Source: Treponema sp. (GTDB lineage: Bacteria; Spirochaetota; Spirochaetia; Treponematales; Breznakiellaceae). Taken from it: a stretch of 64,000 nt of DNA. Below, piece by piece: positions 26,991 to 36,810 of this stretch. Position 1 is the stretch's first letter. Every line of letters starts with the position of its first letter. The DNA lies in the NCBI GenBank assembly GCA_009782555.1, contig WRIV01000004.1, positions 1 through 64,000 on the forward strand, given 5' to 3'. Both the position numbers and the translations under genes were made by a program. The notes beneath the pieces are model-generated. The model was given only the letters and a program-made list of their open reading frames with translations, was not told where the DNA came from and did not search any database.

Positions 26991-27045
26991 GATTTCGTTT
27001 TTTAACTGACAGAGCTTTGGAAAGGGCTTTCAATTTTAATTATTT

Positions 27046-28395
27046 TTACATGGTCCGGTAAAATCCGCATTTTAGGTACAGTGATTCATCATAGCCGACA
27101 AGGATGGGATGATCCGGCGGCTGATACCGGAAATCCAGTTGAACCAGCCGGCGCCCTGCATCCGCCGCAGCGCCTGCAATCATCCGCTTAAAGGTTTCCT
27201 CGTTTACGGCATGACTGCAGGAACAGCTTACCAGGATACCCCCTTTTTCTAGGAGTTTTAAGGCCCGCAGGTTGATTTCTTTGTAACCCCGGAGAGCGTT
27301 CTCCAAAGCGGAGCGGTTTTTGGCAAAGGCCGGCGGATCTAGGATGATAAGATTGTACTTTTCTTTCCGCCGTTCAGCATGGTGCAGAAAATCAAATGCA
27401 TCCGCTTCTATAGTCTGCAGGGTAATACCGTTCAGAAAGGCATTTTTTTGCGCCAGGTCCAGCGCCGCGGCGGAAGCGTCCACAGCAGTAATGATGACAG
27501 CCCCTTCTCCTGCACCGGTCCGGTATTCCGCCAATGCGTCTGCCGCCGCTCTGCCTGCGGTGATTCCAAAACCTCCGGTATAACAAAAACAATCCAACAC
27601 CCGAAACGATACAGGGGATTTCTCCGCCAATCCGGATGCATATTTCCCTGTGATTCGCTTGTTGTTTTTTTGATCAAGAAAGTGTCCGGTTTTTTGCCCC
27701 CCAGGTAAATTCACCATAAAAGAAAGGCCATTCTCGGTAATAACAATGCCCTCCGGAGGAAAATCTCCGCTGATTACCTTGTCCACCAGGGGGAGCCCTT
27801 CAAGTTCCCGGACCGGGGCGGATTTTTCTGCAATCCCCGCCAGGGGAACAATATCCGCGGATCTGCCAAAAATTTCTTCCAGCGCCTGAAAGATCATTTC
27901 CCGGCGGCAGTCCATGCCATAGGCAAGAAATTGTATCACCAGCCAGGAAAAAGGTTCCTCCTTGACAGATTCTTCTATTGGACGGCCCGTATATGGGCGG
28001 CCCACAAAGCGATCGATGATAAGACCCGGAAGGCCGTCTGCTTCGCCAAAAACAATCCGCGCTGAATCTTTGGAAAGATCGTACCCTGCCTTTTGGCGGA
28101 GTTCCATCGCTTCCCGAATCCGGCGTTTAAAAAAACCTTTGTCCAGCCCCTCTTTGGATCTGCTGTAAATTCTTGCGATGATCTGTGATGCGGGGTTCAC
28201 AATGGCCCGGCCCAGATAAAGGGCTTTTCCCTGCCGTAACCCTTCAATATCGGAACATTCACCGGCGGTCAAATTTGTTTCTTTGTTTTTTTCTTTCCCG
28301 GTTTCCCGAATTACGGCGACTTCGTTACCGTATACCCAGGGGTGGCCCGCCAGAATACGGCGTTCTTCGCCCGGTTTTAGGATGATTCGCTTCAC
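27046..28395 (-). CDS. rlmI: RlmI-type 23S rRNA m5C methyltransferase
   Basis: SAM-dependent methyltransferase of the RlmI/YccW family, which in E. coli makes m5C1962 in 23S rRNA. The 449 residues include the N-terminal PUA-like domain (ILKPGEERRILAGHPWVYGNE), the GQKTGHFLDQ motif, motif I LDCFCYTGGFG, motif IV DPPAF and the cysteine motif VI SCSCS (catalytic Cys). An extra low-similarity insert lies around GRPYTGRPIEES. It is the last gene of the polyphosphate operon, eight bases after ppk; why an rRNA methylase follows ppk is not clear. Confidence 0.88.
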   Translation of the reverse strand: MKRIILKPGEERRILAGHPWVYGNEVAVIRETGKEKNKETNLTAGECSDIEGLRQGKALYLGRAIVNPASQIIARIYSRSKEGLDKGFFKRRIREAMELRQKAGYDLSKDSARIVFGEADGLPGLIIDRFVGRPYTGRPIEESVKEEPFSWLVIQFLAYGMDCRREMIFQALEEIFGRSADIVPLAGIAEKSAPVRELEGLPLVDKVISGDFPPEGIVITENGLSFMVNLPGGQKTGHFLDQKNNKRITGKYASGLAEKSPVSFRVLDCFCYTGGFGITAGRAAADALAEYRTGAGEGAVIITAVDASAAALDLAQKNAFLNGITLQTIEADAFDFLHHAERRKEKYNLIILDPPAFAKNRSALENALRGYKEINLRALKLLEKGGILVSCSCSHAVNEETFKRMIAGAAADAGRRLVQLDFRYQPPDHPILVGYDESLYLKCGFYRTM

Positions 28396-28403
28396 CGTTC
28401 TTT

Positions 28404-30560
28404 TTACCGCATATTTCCCGGAGCGCTGCGGCGGACAATAAAATCCTGGGGTGTTTTCCAGTGCTCCGCCGCCTTCTCCGCCAGTCCCTGTAAATATCCC
28501 TGAGATCTAAAAGGCGCTTCTCCCGGCGAAGGACTCCGCCGTTTCCAGTTTCCGTTCCCGTCCAACACCCAGGCCTGGGTGTTGTCCTTAAAATAGGCCT
28601 CCAGAATATTCCGCAGTTCTTCCCGCACTTTTTCGTCCAGAACAGGGATCAGGAGTTCCACCCGCCGTTCCAGATTGCGGGGCATCCAGTCGGCGCTGGA
28701 AATAAAAAATTCTTCCGCTCCGCCGTTGCTAAAATAAAAAATCCGGGAATGCTCCAAAAAATTGTCGATAATGCTTACCACTCGGATATTTTCGGAAAGT
28801 TCCGTCCGTCCCGGTGCCAGGGTACATATCCCCCGGATGTTCAGATTGATCGTTACCCCTGCCCTGGATGCCCGGTACAGAGCATCAGCCACATCACCAT
28901 CCACCAGGGAATTCATCTTTGCCATGATCCGCCCCGGCGAACCCTGGCTGGATCGTTTTGCTTCCCGGTCGATCAGGCTGACAAGTTTCTGTTTTAGCTG
29001 CCGGGGGGCCATCACTAGGTTTTGCATTGACAGGGGAATCGAATAGCCGGAAAGCATATTAAAAAACATGGCAGTGTCGTTTCCAAAATCCTCACGGCAG
29101 GTAAAAAGACAAAGATCGCTGTAGAGCCGGGCGGTTTTATCGTTGTAATTTCCTGTGGAAAAATGAAGATACTGTACCAGAGCCGATGCTTCCCGGCGTA
29201 TCACCTGGCAGATCTTCGCGTGGACTTTGAGTCCCGCGATGCCGTAGATAACGATTACTCCCGCCTGTTCAAGCTGGTTTGCCCAGGAAATATTCCGCCC
29301 TTCATCAAACCGGGCTTTTAGTTCCAGTACCGCGGTAACATGTTTTCCGTTAAGCGCCGCCTGTTCCAGGGCATGAATAATGGGAGAATTACCGCTGGTT
29401 CTGTACAGGGTGGTTTTGATGGAGATCACGTCAGGATCCGAAGCGGCTTCTTCGAAAAACCGGATCACCGGATCGAAGGATTGGTAGGGCAGGGAAAGAA
29501 GAACATCCCCCGCCCTGATTGTATTCCAGACAGGAAGATCCGGCGGAAAAGCAGGATGAGAGCAGGGTTTGGGCGGTTTTCGTTTGAGTTTTTCAAATCC
29601 CTGGATAGTTGCCAGACTGCCCAGGGAACCAAGGTTGAGGGGGCCGGAGATGGAAAAAAGATCTTCGCTGGAAAGTTCCATATACCGGGCAATGGTGGTG
29701 ACGATTTTTGAACCGGCATTATTTTTTTTATTCGGATCCTGATCCCAGGATGTATAAACCATCCGCACCGCCTGAGACCGGCCCCGGTTAAAAAGCATTT
29801 CTTCCATGGCTTCCAAAAAATCATCATCCCGTTTTTCATCCACGGAAAAATATGCATCCCGGTGGATACGGAAGAGCAGCCGATCCTTTACTTCATAACC
29901 GGGGAAGAACGCATCCCCCCACAGCATAAGAAGATCGTCCAGCAGGGCCCAGCGCTGCTTGGAACCGCCGTCAGGATCGATGCGGATGATCCGTTCAAGG
30001 ATGTGTGGTATTCCTGCAATGGATATTTGTTCCCCTTTGGAGGTTTTTGAATTTTCAGAAGCAGCGCCGTCCAAAAGAAAGGCTCCGTAAAGAATTCCCC
30101 CGGCAATGGATGGCGGTGCAGGATGCTCCGGTTCCGGAGCGTCCTGCGTGTTTGCTGGACCCAGGCGCAGGGGGGTAAGAACGGGAAGTATCTCCTGCAT
30201 AAAGAGGGGTTTTAGGTAGCCTATTTCGTCGGGGGTAAAGGGAGGCCTGCGCAGCTCCAGACCGCCTGCTGCCAGGGCGGGAAAAACTTCTTCATCCAAA
30301 CATTGGTAAAGTTTTGCATAGCAGGTACGGATCATCTGTGCCGCTTCCTGAAGCACCTGGGCCGGATTTCCATCCCCATTTTCCGCCAAAGCCTGTTTAA
30401 GGCCGGCAATACGGACCATAAAAAACTCATCAAAATTTGAAGATACGATTGAAAGAAAACGGAACCGCTCAAGGGGAGGCAGGTCCCTGCGGAGGCCCTC
30501 TTCAAGGACACGGCTGTTAAAGTTGATCCAGGACAGTTCCCGGTCCAGTCGTTCTGTCAT
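28404..30560 (-). CDS. ppk1: Polyphosphate kinase 1
   Basis: Polymerises the ATP gamma-phosphate into polyphosphate and can run in reverse. The 718-residue protein shows the N-terminal RELSWINFNSRVLEEG, the phosphohistidine region YGIAGLKVHAKICQV with the conserved His, a second HKD-like His in FLEHSRIFYF, and the SSADWMPRNLERRVE block. The start overlaps the ppx stop by the ATGA tetranucleotide (30557-30560), so synthesis is translationally coupled to ppx. Confidence 0.95.
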   Translation of the reverse strand: MTERLDRELSWINFNSRVLEEGLRRDLPPLERFRFLSIVSSNFDEFFMVRIAGLKQALAENGDGNPAQVLQEAAQMIRTCYAKLYQCLDEEVFPALAAGGLELRRPPFTPDEIGYLKPLFMQEILPVLTPLRLGPANTQDAPEPEHPAPPSIAGGILYGAFLLDGAASENSKTSKGEQISIAGIPHILERIIRIDPDGGSKQRWALLDDLLMLWGDAFFPGYEVKDRLLFRIHRDAYFSVDEKRDDDFLEAMEEMLFNRGRSQAVRMVYTSWDQDPNKKNNAGSKIVTTIARYMELSSEDLFSISGPLNLGSLGSLATIQGFEKLKRKPPKPCSHPAFPPDLPVWNTIRAGDVLLSLPYQSFDPVIRFFEEAASDPDVISIKTTLYRTSGNSPIIHALEQAALNGKHVTAVLELKARFDEGRNISWANQLEQAGVIVIYGIAGLKVHAKICQVIRREASALVQYLHFSTGNYNDKTARLYSDLCLFTCREDFGNDTAMFFNMLSGYSIPLSMQNLVMAPRQLKQKLVSLIDREAKRSSQGSPGRIMAKMNSLVDGDVADALYRASRAGVTINLNIRGICTLAPGRTELSENIRVVSIIDNFLEHSRIFYFSNGGAEEFFISSADWMPRNLERRVELLIPVLDEKVREELRNILEAYFKDNTQAWVLDGNGNWKRRSPSPGEAPFRSQGYLQGLAEKAAEHWKTPQDFIVRRSAPGNMR

Positions 30561-32155
30561 GCCAGTATTACCTTATAACCAAATACATCCTGGAACAGAT
30601 CGTCCTTATCCTTTAGACCCATCATTTCCAGGGACAAATCCCGGTACTGATGGGGAAATTCTCCGGCCATGGAATTTCCCGGCTCTCCGGATCCATCGCT
30701 GCGAATGATCAAGGTTTCCTCCCGTTTTTCAATGGTAATATTGCTGATTCGTTGTGAATGGCCCCGGTCCAGGGCATCTGCAACCCGGAGTATGGCAGCC
30801 ATTTTGAGTACCAGGATCCGTTCCTCCCGCTGCAGGGCAATATATTCAATGTGGGCAGGAGAAGGTAATTCATCCCGGTGATAACGGATCACATTGCCGA
30901 TAATGTCTAATTCTTCCTGCTTAAGGCCGAAGATCTCCGAGTTTGTTACAATATACTGACCGTGGAGCTGATGCCGGGAACTGCGGATAAACATGCCAAT
31001 ATCGTGGAGGAGAGCCGCCTTTTCCAGCAGCATCCGTTCATGGCTGTTCATACCGTGTTCTTTTTCCAAAGCATCGAAAAGAGCCAGGCTTAATTCTGCC
31101 ACATGGCGGCTGTGGATTTCGTCAAAGTGATACTTCCTTCCCAGGTTAAGGGCGGATGCGCTGATCTGGGAATAAAAATCATCCTGTAGTTTTTGATCAA
31201 TTCCCCGGACCAGTCTGATAAGATAACCTTCCCGGATCGACATTTCAGGTACGACCAGTTCTTCTGCCGCCAGCCGTTCCATAAAGGTCCGGTAGATTAG
31301 AAGTCCCGGCACAAAGCCCTCGGCATCGGCAAAGGGAATTTTCAGGCGGTGGACGCAGTCTTCTACAGAATAGTTTTCCATCGATTTAATAAAACTGAAA
31401 AAATCATCCCTGGTAATGATCCGGCAGTGCTCGTTCAGATCTGTTCCGATATGGCGGGCTGCCTGGCGGGCATCGGAACCGGTAGCGGCTAACGATTTAA
31501 TGTTGGAAAGATCCATTTCGTCGTTAAGAAAGTCCTGGGCATTACGCACATTTTCATTAAGATAACGTTCAATTAACCGGGCCGTTCCCGTGCTTTGCCG
31601 GACTTTTTGATCAATAAGGATCGTTCCAAGTTTTAGGCTGTGGGCGGCCACCATCTTGCCACGGCGGAGCAGCATAATTTCCGTAGAACCGCCCCCCACG
31701 TCAAGGATCATGGAATTGGAACGCCAGAATTGGGGATGATCATTTTTCAGAGCATGGCGTACTGCCAAATACACCAGATGATTTTCTTCGATTCCTTCAA
31801 TAATTGTAATTTCCTGTCCTGTTTCCCGCCGGAGCTGATCGGTAAAAATCTCCCTGTTCCGTGCTGCACGGACAGCACTGGTGGCTATAACCAGGACATT
31901 TTCCTTTTCTATTCCCCAGGCTCCCAGCTGTTCATTAAAACCCTGAAGTACCGAAAGGCATTCCAAAAAAGATTCCCTGCTGACCACGCCGGAGGTAAAT
32001 ACATCTCTGCCCAGAGCCACGGGTTTTCCAGACTGATCCAGAACCTTCCATTTTCCGGCGGCATTGTATTCGATAAGGAGGAGCCTGATGCCGGTGGAAC
32101 CAATTTCTATAACTGCGGCGGGACGTTTCGACAGGGGTTCAGGGTTTTTCATCAT
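30557..32155 (-). CDS. ppx: Exopolyphosphatase/guanosine pentaphosphatase with HD domain
   Basis: Degrades polyphosphate or pppGpp from the end, opposing ppk. The 532 residues have the actin-like Ppx/GppA domain ([17 protein letters not shown] at about 15-31, [12 protein letters not shown] at about 160) and a C-terminal HD domain ([21 protein letters not shown], conserved HD at about residue 390) typical of the longer Ppx form. Both neighbours overlap it by four bases (chemoreceptor stop at 32152, ppk start at 30560), giving a tightly coupled operon. Confidence 0.92.
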   Translation of the reverse strand: MMKNPEPLSKRPAAVIEIGSTGIRLLLIEYNAAGKWKVLDQSGKPVALGRDVFTSGVVSRESFLECLSVLQGFNEQLGAWGIEKENVLVIATSAVRAARNREIFTDQLRRETGQEITIIEGIEENHLVYLAVRHALKNDHPQFWRSNSMILDVGGGSTEIMLLRRGKMVAAHSLKLGTILIDQKVRQSTGTARLIERYLNENVRNAQDFLNDEMDLSNIKSLAATGSDARQAARHIGTDLNEHCRIITRDDFFSFIKSMENYSVEDCVHRLKIPFADAEGFVPGLLIYRTFMERLAAEELVVPEMSIREGYLIRLVRGIDQKLQDDFYSQISASALNLGRKYHFDEIHSRHVAELSLALFDALEKEHGMNSHERMLLEKAALLHDIGMFIRSSRHQLHGQYIVTNSEIFGLKQEELDIIGNVIRYHRDELPSPAHIEYIALQREERILVLKMAAILRVADALDRGHSQRISNITIEKREETLIIRSDGSGEPGNSMAGEFPHQYRDLSLEMMGLKDKDDLFQDVFGYKVILA

Positions 32156-33999
32156 TCTACTCGAAACCGGGAAACTTCTTGTACCAGGATGACGATATTT
32201 TCCTTGTTTTTGCCGCTTATCTCGTTGACGCGGTTAACAGCAATATTTATCTGATCTGCTCCGGCCACCATTTTGTTCATTCCTCCGGCTATTTCCCGTG
32301 TTACCTTGTCCAAATTTTTGCTTTCCTGAATTACTTCCCTGCTGCCATTAAGCATCTCCATCGATCCGCTCTTTACCTGATCGGTAATCTCGTTTACCTG
32401 GCTTATCGCCTCCAATACCTGTTTGCTTCCCTCTCCCTGTTCTTCCATGGCATTTCTGATGTTTTCTTCCTGATCCGCCACAGTTTTAACTTTTGAGTCA
32501 ATGGCTTCAAATTTGGTAAGTACATTGTCTGTGGACACCGTGATCTTGTCGATGGAACTTTTTATCTTTCCTAACACCGTACTGATCATTTTGGATTGTG
32601 CGCTTGAAGATTCGGCAAGCTTGCGGATTTCGGCGGCCACCACGGCGAAACCCCTGCCCGCTTCTCCTGCATGGGCCGCTTCTATGGCGGCATTCATCGA
32701 AAGCAGATTGGTTTGGCTGGCGATATTTTCCATTACCGCATTGATTTCCAAAAGGCCGGCGGAGTCCCGGGCAATTTCCTGAATGTCTGAAACCACATCC
32801 TGCAGCCCCGTACGGCCAATCTCGGAAGCGTTCAGCAGTTCGTTTACATTGCTGGAGTTTTTGACGAGGGTATTGGTTACCGACTGAATATTGGCCAGCA
32901 TTTCCTCAATGGCCGATGAAGACTGTGCCACACTTGAACTTTGATGTTCCACATGTCCGCTGAGCATATTGATGTTGGTTGTGATCCGCTCCATGGTTGT
33001 GTTGGTTTGGGCAACGCTGGCGCTCTGGTCGATCATCAGGCCCTTGTTATTCTGGATAATAGAGGTAATCTCATTCATCGCCGTTGCGGTTTCGGTCATA
33101 TTGAGGGCAAGCTCATTGCCAATATCAAAAAGAACCGCCGCCTGCTGCTTGATGATAATGACCAGCTTTTTTATTTTTTCAAGCGTCAAATTAAAATAGT
33201 GCGCCATGTCGCCGATTTCATCTTTGCTGGAAACCACAAGCTCCTTGGTCAGGTCCCCTTCTCCTTCTGATATTTCTTTGAGCATCGCCACCGCAGCCCG
33301 AATGGGTTTTAACAGCACGATTCTGCAGATCAGGGTGTTTAACAAAATTGACAAAAGCAAAAGGCCTGCAGCAATAACAAGGATATTCATTATTTCTGCG
33401 GCACTGCTTTGGGTAATTAGTATCTGGATAGTCGACATCTCTATGCCGATGAATAAAATGCCGATAACCTCCTGGGTACCCAGAACACAGACCGGGCGGT
33501 ATGCGGTAAGATAATTCTTTTTAAGAATTTCCGCCTGCCCTCTATAGTCATTGCCGGATTCTATAGACGCAAAGGCGGCGCTGTTTGATCCAAGAAAGGT
33601 GTCAATCGCCCGTTCTCCTTCGCTGTTGACGATGCTGGTTGTAATCCGGCGGTAGTCGTTGCCGTCCCGGACGAAAATAGTCGCCACAATGCCCAGATCC
33701 GATGAAACCCGATCGATAAGCTTGTACTGGCGATAAAGAGAATTTCCCTGTTGATCTATCAATTCTCCATCTCTTAAACGTAATTGGCCGTATTCATGGG
33801 AGACCATATATTCAAAAGATATCATATCGCCCCTTAGTTTATTTTGTCCCATCTGGACAGCGGTTTCCAGGCTTAACCTTTGCATGGCAGAGGTACTCAA
33901 GACCGCCAATACGACAATTGCCAAAAGTACAAAAGCAGAGGATATCCCCAGCATTTTTATAAGTAAGCCTTTGCCATCTTGTTTTGCCTTTACGTTCAT
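32152..33999 (-). CDS. Methyl-accepting chemotaxis protein
   Basis: A 615-residue chemoreceptor with two membrane segments (about 14-35 and 205-228), a periplasmic single-Cache domain between them ([20 protein letters not shown] ... [13 protein letters not shown]), a HAMP domain (about 230-280), and a cytoplasmic signalling region whose tip [24 protein letters not shown] contains the CheA/CheW-contact motif. The Cache domain would bind a small ligand; the extended fold resembles the sCache_3 group, ligand unknown. AAGGAAG precedes the ATG. It is the first gene of the operon with ppx, ppk and rlmI and shares an ATGA overlap with ppx. Confidence 0.93.
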   Translation of the reverse strand: MNVKAKQDGKGLLIKMLGISSAFVLLAIVVLAVLSTSAMQRLSLETAVQMGQNKLRGDMISFEYMVSHEYGQLRLRDGELIDQQGNSLYRQYKLIDRVSSDLGIVATIFVRDGNDYRRITTSIVNSEGERAIDTFLGSNSAAFASIESGNDYRGQAEILKKNYLTAYRPVCVLGTQEVIGILFIGIEMSTIQILITQSSAAEIMNILVIAAGLLLLSILLNTLICRIVLLKPIRAAVAMLKEISEGEGDLTKELVVSSKDEIGDMAHYFNLTLEKIKKLVIIIKQQAAVLFDIGNELALNMTETATAMNEITSIIQNNKGLMIDQSASVAQTNTTMERITTNINMLSGHVEHQSSSVAQSSSAIEEMLANIQSVTNTLVKNSSNVNELLNASEIGRTGLQDVVSDIQEIARDSAGLLEINAVMENIASQTNLLSMNAAIEAAHAGEAGRGFAVVAAEIRKLAESSSAQSKMISTVLGKIKSSIDKITVSTDNVLTKFEAIDSKVKTVADQEENIRNAMEEQGEGSKQVLEAISQVNEITDQVKSGSMEMLNGSREVIQESKNLDKVTREIAGGMNKMVAGADQINIAVNRVNEISGKNKENIVILVQEVSRFRVE

Positions 34000-34172
34000 A
34001 CCAGGTTCTTCCTTATCTATTATTGAATACTCAGCTTATGTTAAGATTATTTTGGCCCGTTCTTTTACTATAACAAACAACAAGAGAAATTGTCCACCGG
34101 GTTTTTGGCTATAGAAAAAATCACCGGGATTGTATAAATTGATGCTGTAACTACGGGGTATCCTAATGGGGG

Positions 34173-34706
34173 TTGAATATCGGACATCTGGCGTATTTTC
34201 TTCTGGTGGTTTTTTCCTTTTTTGCTGTACAAAATATGCTGGGGTATTTTCTCCAGATTCGACAGTATCAAAAAACAGTCAAAACATGGCTGGGTAAGGG
34301 AATTCTTAGCATGGGCCAGCGGCGGGGACTGTTTACCCCAGGAGAAATCCTGATATTGATATACAATCCGGAAGATGATTTGGTGATCTCGGTTCAATCA
34401 ATGCGGGGCTTGTCGGTTTTTGCCCATTTTAGGGAAAAGCCGGAATACAGAAGCCTTTCTTTGGAAGAGCTGCGGCAGCGGGGCATTGTGGAGGACCGCC
34501 GGGATTTACGGTTCTGGCGGCTTTTGTTTAGTTACGAGCCGGGAACACCAACCAGGTGGAAGGGTGCCCTGATACAGGCGGTCGAGGGAGTGGAAGATCA
34601 TCTGCGAAACCGGGCAAAGATGGCTGCCGCTGCACATCAGGCGGATCTTCAGCATCCTGCGCCGCAGACACAGGACCACTCAATGGAGGAAGGGAATGCC
34701 GGATAA
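34173..34706 (+). CDS. gutM: GutM-like (glucitol operon activator family) protein
   Basis: A 177-residue protein with an N-terminal membrane helix (about 5-22) and the GutM core GILSMGQRRGLFTPGEILILIYN ... RGLSVFAHF. In E. coli GutM/SrlM assists transcription of the glucitol operon, so it is expected to influence the sugar-alcohol genes nearby. The only start in frame is the TTG at 34173; the frame is closed by TAA just upstream, and the ribosome-binding site is unclear (a G-run lies at 34155-34158). The C-terminal 50 residues are low-complexity. The next gene overlaps it by 11 bases. Confidence 0.7.
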   Translation: MNIGHLAYFLLVVFSFFAVQNMLGYFLQIRQYQKTVKTWLGKGILSMGQRRGLFTPGEILILIYNPEDDLVISVQSMRGLSVFAHFREKPEYRSLSLEELRQRGIVEDRRDLRFWRLLFSYEPGTPTRWKGALIQAVEGVEDHLRNRAKMAAAAHQADLQHPAPQTQDHSMEEGNAG

Positions 34707-35280
34707 TCCGAGACCGGTTGATTTTTTTGAAGAACCGGCTGGTTTTTTCGAAAAAATAACGGCGTACATTGGAAAGGCCGGAGTCGTACTTAGCCGGGCG
34801 GCGGTTTTTCTGGGCAAGGTGCTGGTTCACCTTGGCAGGAAATCACTCCCGGTGCTGAAGATCATGGCCCCTTCCTTTATTCTAGCGGCGGTGATTTTTG
34901 TTTTGCTTCTTGTTACAGGCCTGGGGGATGTGATTGGAAAAGAATTGGCCGCCTTGACCGGTCCTGTTTCTGCGGCGTTGATCATTTTTGCAGTTTGCTT
35001 TATCCCCGCTCTTTCCCCCCTGCTGGGGGCGGGGCTTTTAATTGCCATTGCTGCGGGGGTGTTTACCGGAGAAAGGATAGCCGCCGGGGCGGTCTCTCCC
35101 TTTCTGGCGCTGCCGGCACTGCTTGCCATAGATGCCCAGATAGGCGGAAGTTTTATTGCTTCCAGGTTTACTATGGGAGAAAACGATCCGGAAACAATCA
35201 ATGCCGGGGTTCCGGGGATTGTATTTACCAGGCTTATCACCATTCCCATCGCGGTAATTCTGGCCTATCTGTTTATTTAA
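34696..35280 (+). CDS. SrlE/GutE-like PTS membrane domain, no EIIB part
   Basis: A 194-residue membrane protein with a short soluble N-terminus and about four membrane segments. The stretch from about 95 to 190 (PVSAALIIFAVCFIPALSPLLGAGLL ... LALPALLAIDAQIGGSFIAS ... NDPETINAGVPGIVFTRLIT) matches the C-terminal membrane part of the glucitol PTS component SrlE, including SPLLG and PETINAGVP in their usual order. The phosphorylation domain with its Cys is absent, and no EIIA or other PTS gene lies in the window. Its role is unclear; it may be a transport or sensory remnant. Confidence 0.6.
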   Translation: MPDNPRPVDFFEEPAGFFEKITAYIGKAGVVLSRAAVFLGKVLVHLGRKSLPVLKIMAPSFILAAVIFVLLLVTGLGDVIGKELAALTGPVSAALIIFAVCFIPALSPLLGAGLLIAIAAGVFTGERIAAGAVSPFLALPALLAIDAQIGGSFIASRFTMGENDPETINAGVPGIVFTRLITIPIAVILAYLFI

Positions 35281-35319
35281 AAACCGCTGGCATGAATTTA
35301 TATTAAGGATGATTAGCAA

Positions 35320-36621
35320 ATGATAGGAATGAACCATAAACTTGTGGAACTGGAAAAGCAGGGGAAGCCCATCTATACGGGTATCATTGGGGCCGGTCAG
35401 ATGGGCCGGGGTCTGGTCAACCAGATGTTGTCCATGAAAGGCATGAGACCTGCGGTAGTATGCGACAAATCCCTTGAAAAGGCAATGAGCACCTTTAGGG
35501 AAGCGGGGCTAAACGAAGGGGAAGATTTTGCCCCCGCTGGTACGATAGAAGAGGGGAACAGGCTCCTTGAATCAGGAAAATGGGCCGCCAGCGATAATGT
35601 TGAGCTCGCCGCAAAGTGTACCGCTGTCCAGTGTACCGTGGATGCCACCGGCGCTCCCGAGGCGGGAGCAAAAATCGCCCTGGATGCCATCGCCAATCGT
35701 AAACACATCGTTATGCTCAGTGTAGAAACTGACGTATGCATCGGCCCCCTGCTTTACAAAAAAGCCTGCGAAGCGGGGGTTATTTATTCGGGCAGCGCCG
35801 GCGATGAGCCGGGGGCGGTGATGGAACTGTACGATTTTGCCGATGCCCTTGGTTTTGAAGTTCGGGTAATCGGCAAGGGCAAGAACAATCCCATCGACTA
35901 TGACTGTACTCCGGAGAGCACAGCGGAAGAGGCAGTCCGGCGCGGGATGAGCCCGAGGATGCTCTGCGCCTTTAAGGATGGCACCAAAACCATGGTGGAA
36001 ATGACTGCCATGGCAAACGCCACAGGTTTTCTTCCCGATGTTCCCGGCGCCCATGGAGCATCGGCTCAGGTAAAGGATCTGCCGGATCTCCTTTCACTAA
36101 AAAACGAAGGTCGGGGAGGAATTCTTTCCAGTTACCAGACCGTGGAATACATCAACGGTATAGCTCCCGGAGTTTTTTTGATCTTCTCGACCAGACTGCC
36201 GGTGGTTCAACAGGAACTGGCCTACATCAGCATGGGGAACGGTCCCAATTATGTGCTCTACCGGCCTTACCATCTGATCAGTCTGGAAACTCCCCTTACC
36301 GTGGCCAAGGCCTGTATCGACGGCATACCTGGAATTGTTCCCCGTTTTGGCCTTGTGGCGGAAACGGGAACTATTGCCAAACGGGATCTGCGGGCTGGAG
36401 AAATGCTGGATGGAATCGGCGGACATACCGTCCGGGGAACCTTTATTTCCGCAGAGGAGTCAAAGAAAAAAATGGCCCTGCCCCTGGCGCTGATAAACAA
36501 CAAGACTTCCATGATTCGGGATGTGCAAAAGGGCGGACTTATTGGGTATGAAGACGTTAAGCTGGACGAAAATTCCCTGATAGCGCGGCTTCGCAGGGAA
36601 CAGGATAAAGAGACCAATTAG
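35320..36621 (+). CDS. NAD(P)-dependent oxidoreductase with SAF domain (COG4091 type)
   Basis: A 433-residue protein with an N-terminal Rossmann fold (TGIIGAGQMGRGLVNQM, nucleotide loop GAGQMG), a homoserine-dehydrogenase-like middle and a C-terminal SAF domain (AKRDLRAGEMLDGIGGHTVRG). COG4091 proteins are commonly labelled predicted homoserine dehydrogenases, but several act in sugar or sugar-acid pathways and are often clustered with GutM-type genes, as here. The substrate is unknown. The ATG at 35320 has AAGGAT upstream; the ATG at 35329 is a weaker alternative. Confidence 0.75.
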   Translation: MIGMNHKLVELEKQGKPIYTGIIGAGQMGRGLVNQMLSMKGMRPAVVCDKSLEKAMSTFREAGLNEGEDFAPAGTIEEGNRLLESGKWAASDNVELAAKCTAVQCTVDATGAPEAGAKIALDAIANRKHIVMLSVETDVCIGPLLYKKACEAGVIYSGSAGDEPGAVMELYDFADALGFEVRVIGKGKNNPIDYDCTPESTAEEAVRRGMSPRMLCAFKDGTKTMVEMTAMANATGFLPDVPGAHGASAQVKDLPDLLSLKNEGRGGILSSYQTVEYINGIAPGVFLIFSTRLPVVQQELAYISMGNGPNYVLYRPYHLISLETPLTVAKACIDGIPGIVPRFGLVAETGTIAKRDLRAGEMLDGIGGHTVRGTFISAEESKKKMALPLALINNKTSMIRDVQKGGLIGYEDVKLDENSLIARLRREQDKETN

Positions 36622-36630
36622 GAGCCAGCT

Positions 36631-36810
36631 ATGGACCGTCAACTCCTTATTCTAAAGTCTGGTTTGATACCCTGCTGCTTGCAGCGGGGACTGCGCTATC
36701 ACAAGGGGAAGTTAGCCGCTTCGCCTGTCATCTACCATGTTAATTCTGAAGTGGGCCGCGGTCATATCCAGCCCCGCTTCTTTAAAGCCGTTTTGAATAT
36801 TTTCGAATAA
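36631..36810 (+). CDS. Possible small gene or truncated remnant overlapping mscS antisense
   Basis: A 59-residue open frame that starts ten bases after the SAF gene stop, with GGAG (36621-36624) six bases before its ATG. Its first 27 residues lie in the intergenic gap and the rest runs antisense through the mscS 3' end, ending at 36810. No similarity recognised. The good Shine-Dalgarno and operon position suggest the broken start of a lost downstream gene, but chance cannot be excluded. Confidence 0.25.
   Translation: MDRQLLILKSGLIPCCLQRGLRYHKGKLAASPVIYHVNSEVGRGHIQPRFFKAVLNIFE

Noticed and set aside
27000-27040. Terminator after the TPR gene
   Set aside because: Only a weak 6-bp stem with two G-T pairs (GGAA loop) and no convincing T-run.
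34010-34090. Flagellar sigma-28 promoter for the chemoreceptor operon
   Set aside because: A TAAA and a GCC-A-TAA-like piece are present, but their spacing (about 3 bases) is far from the required 15 or so.
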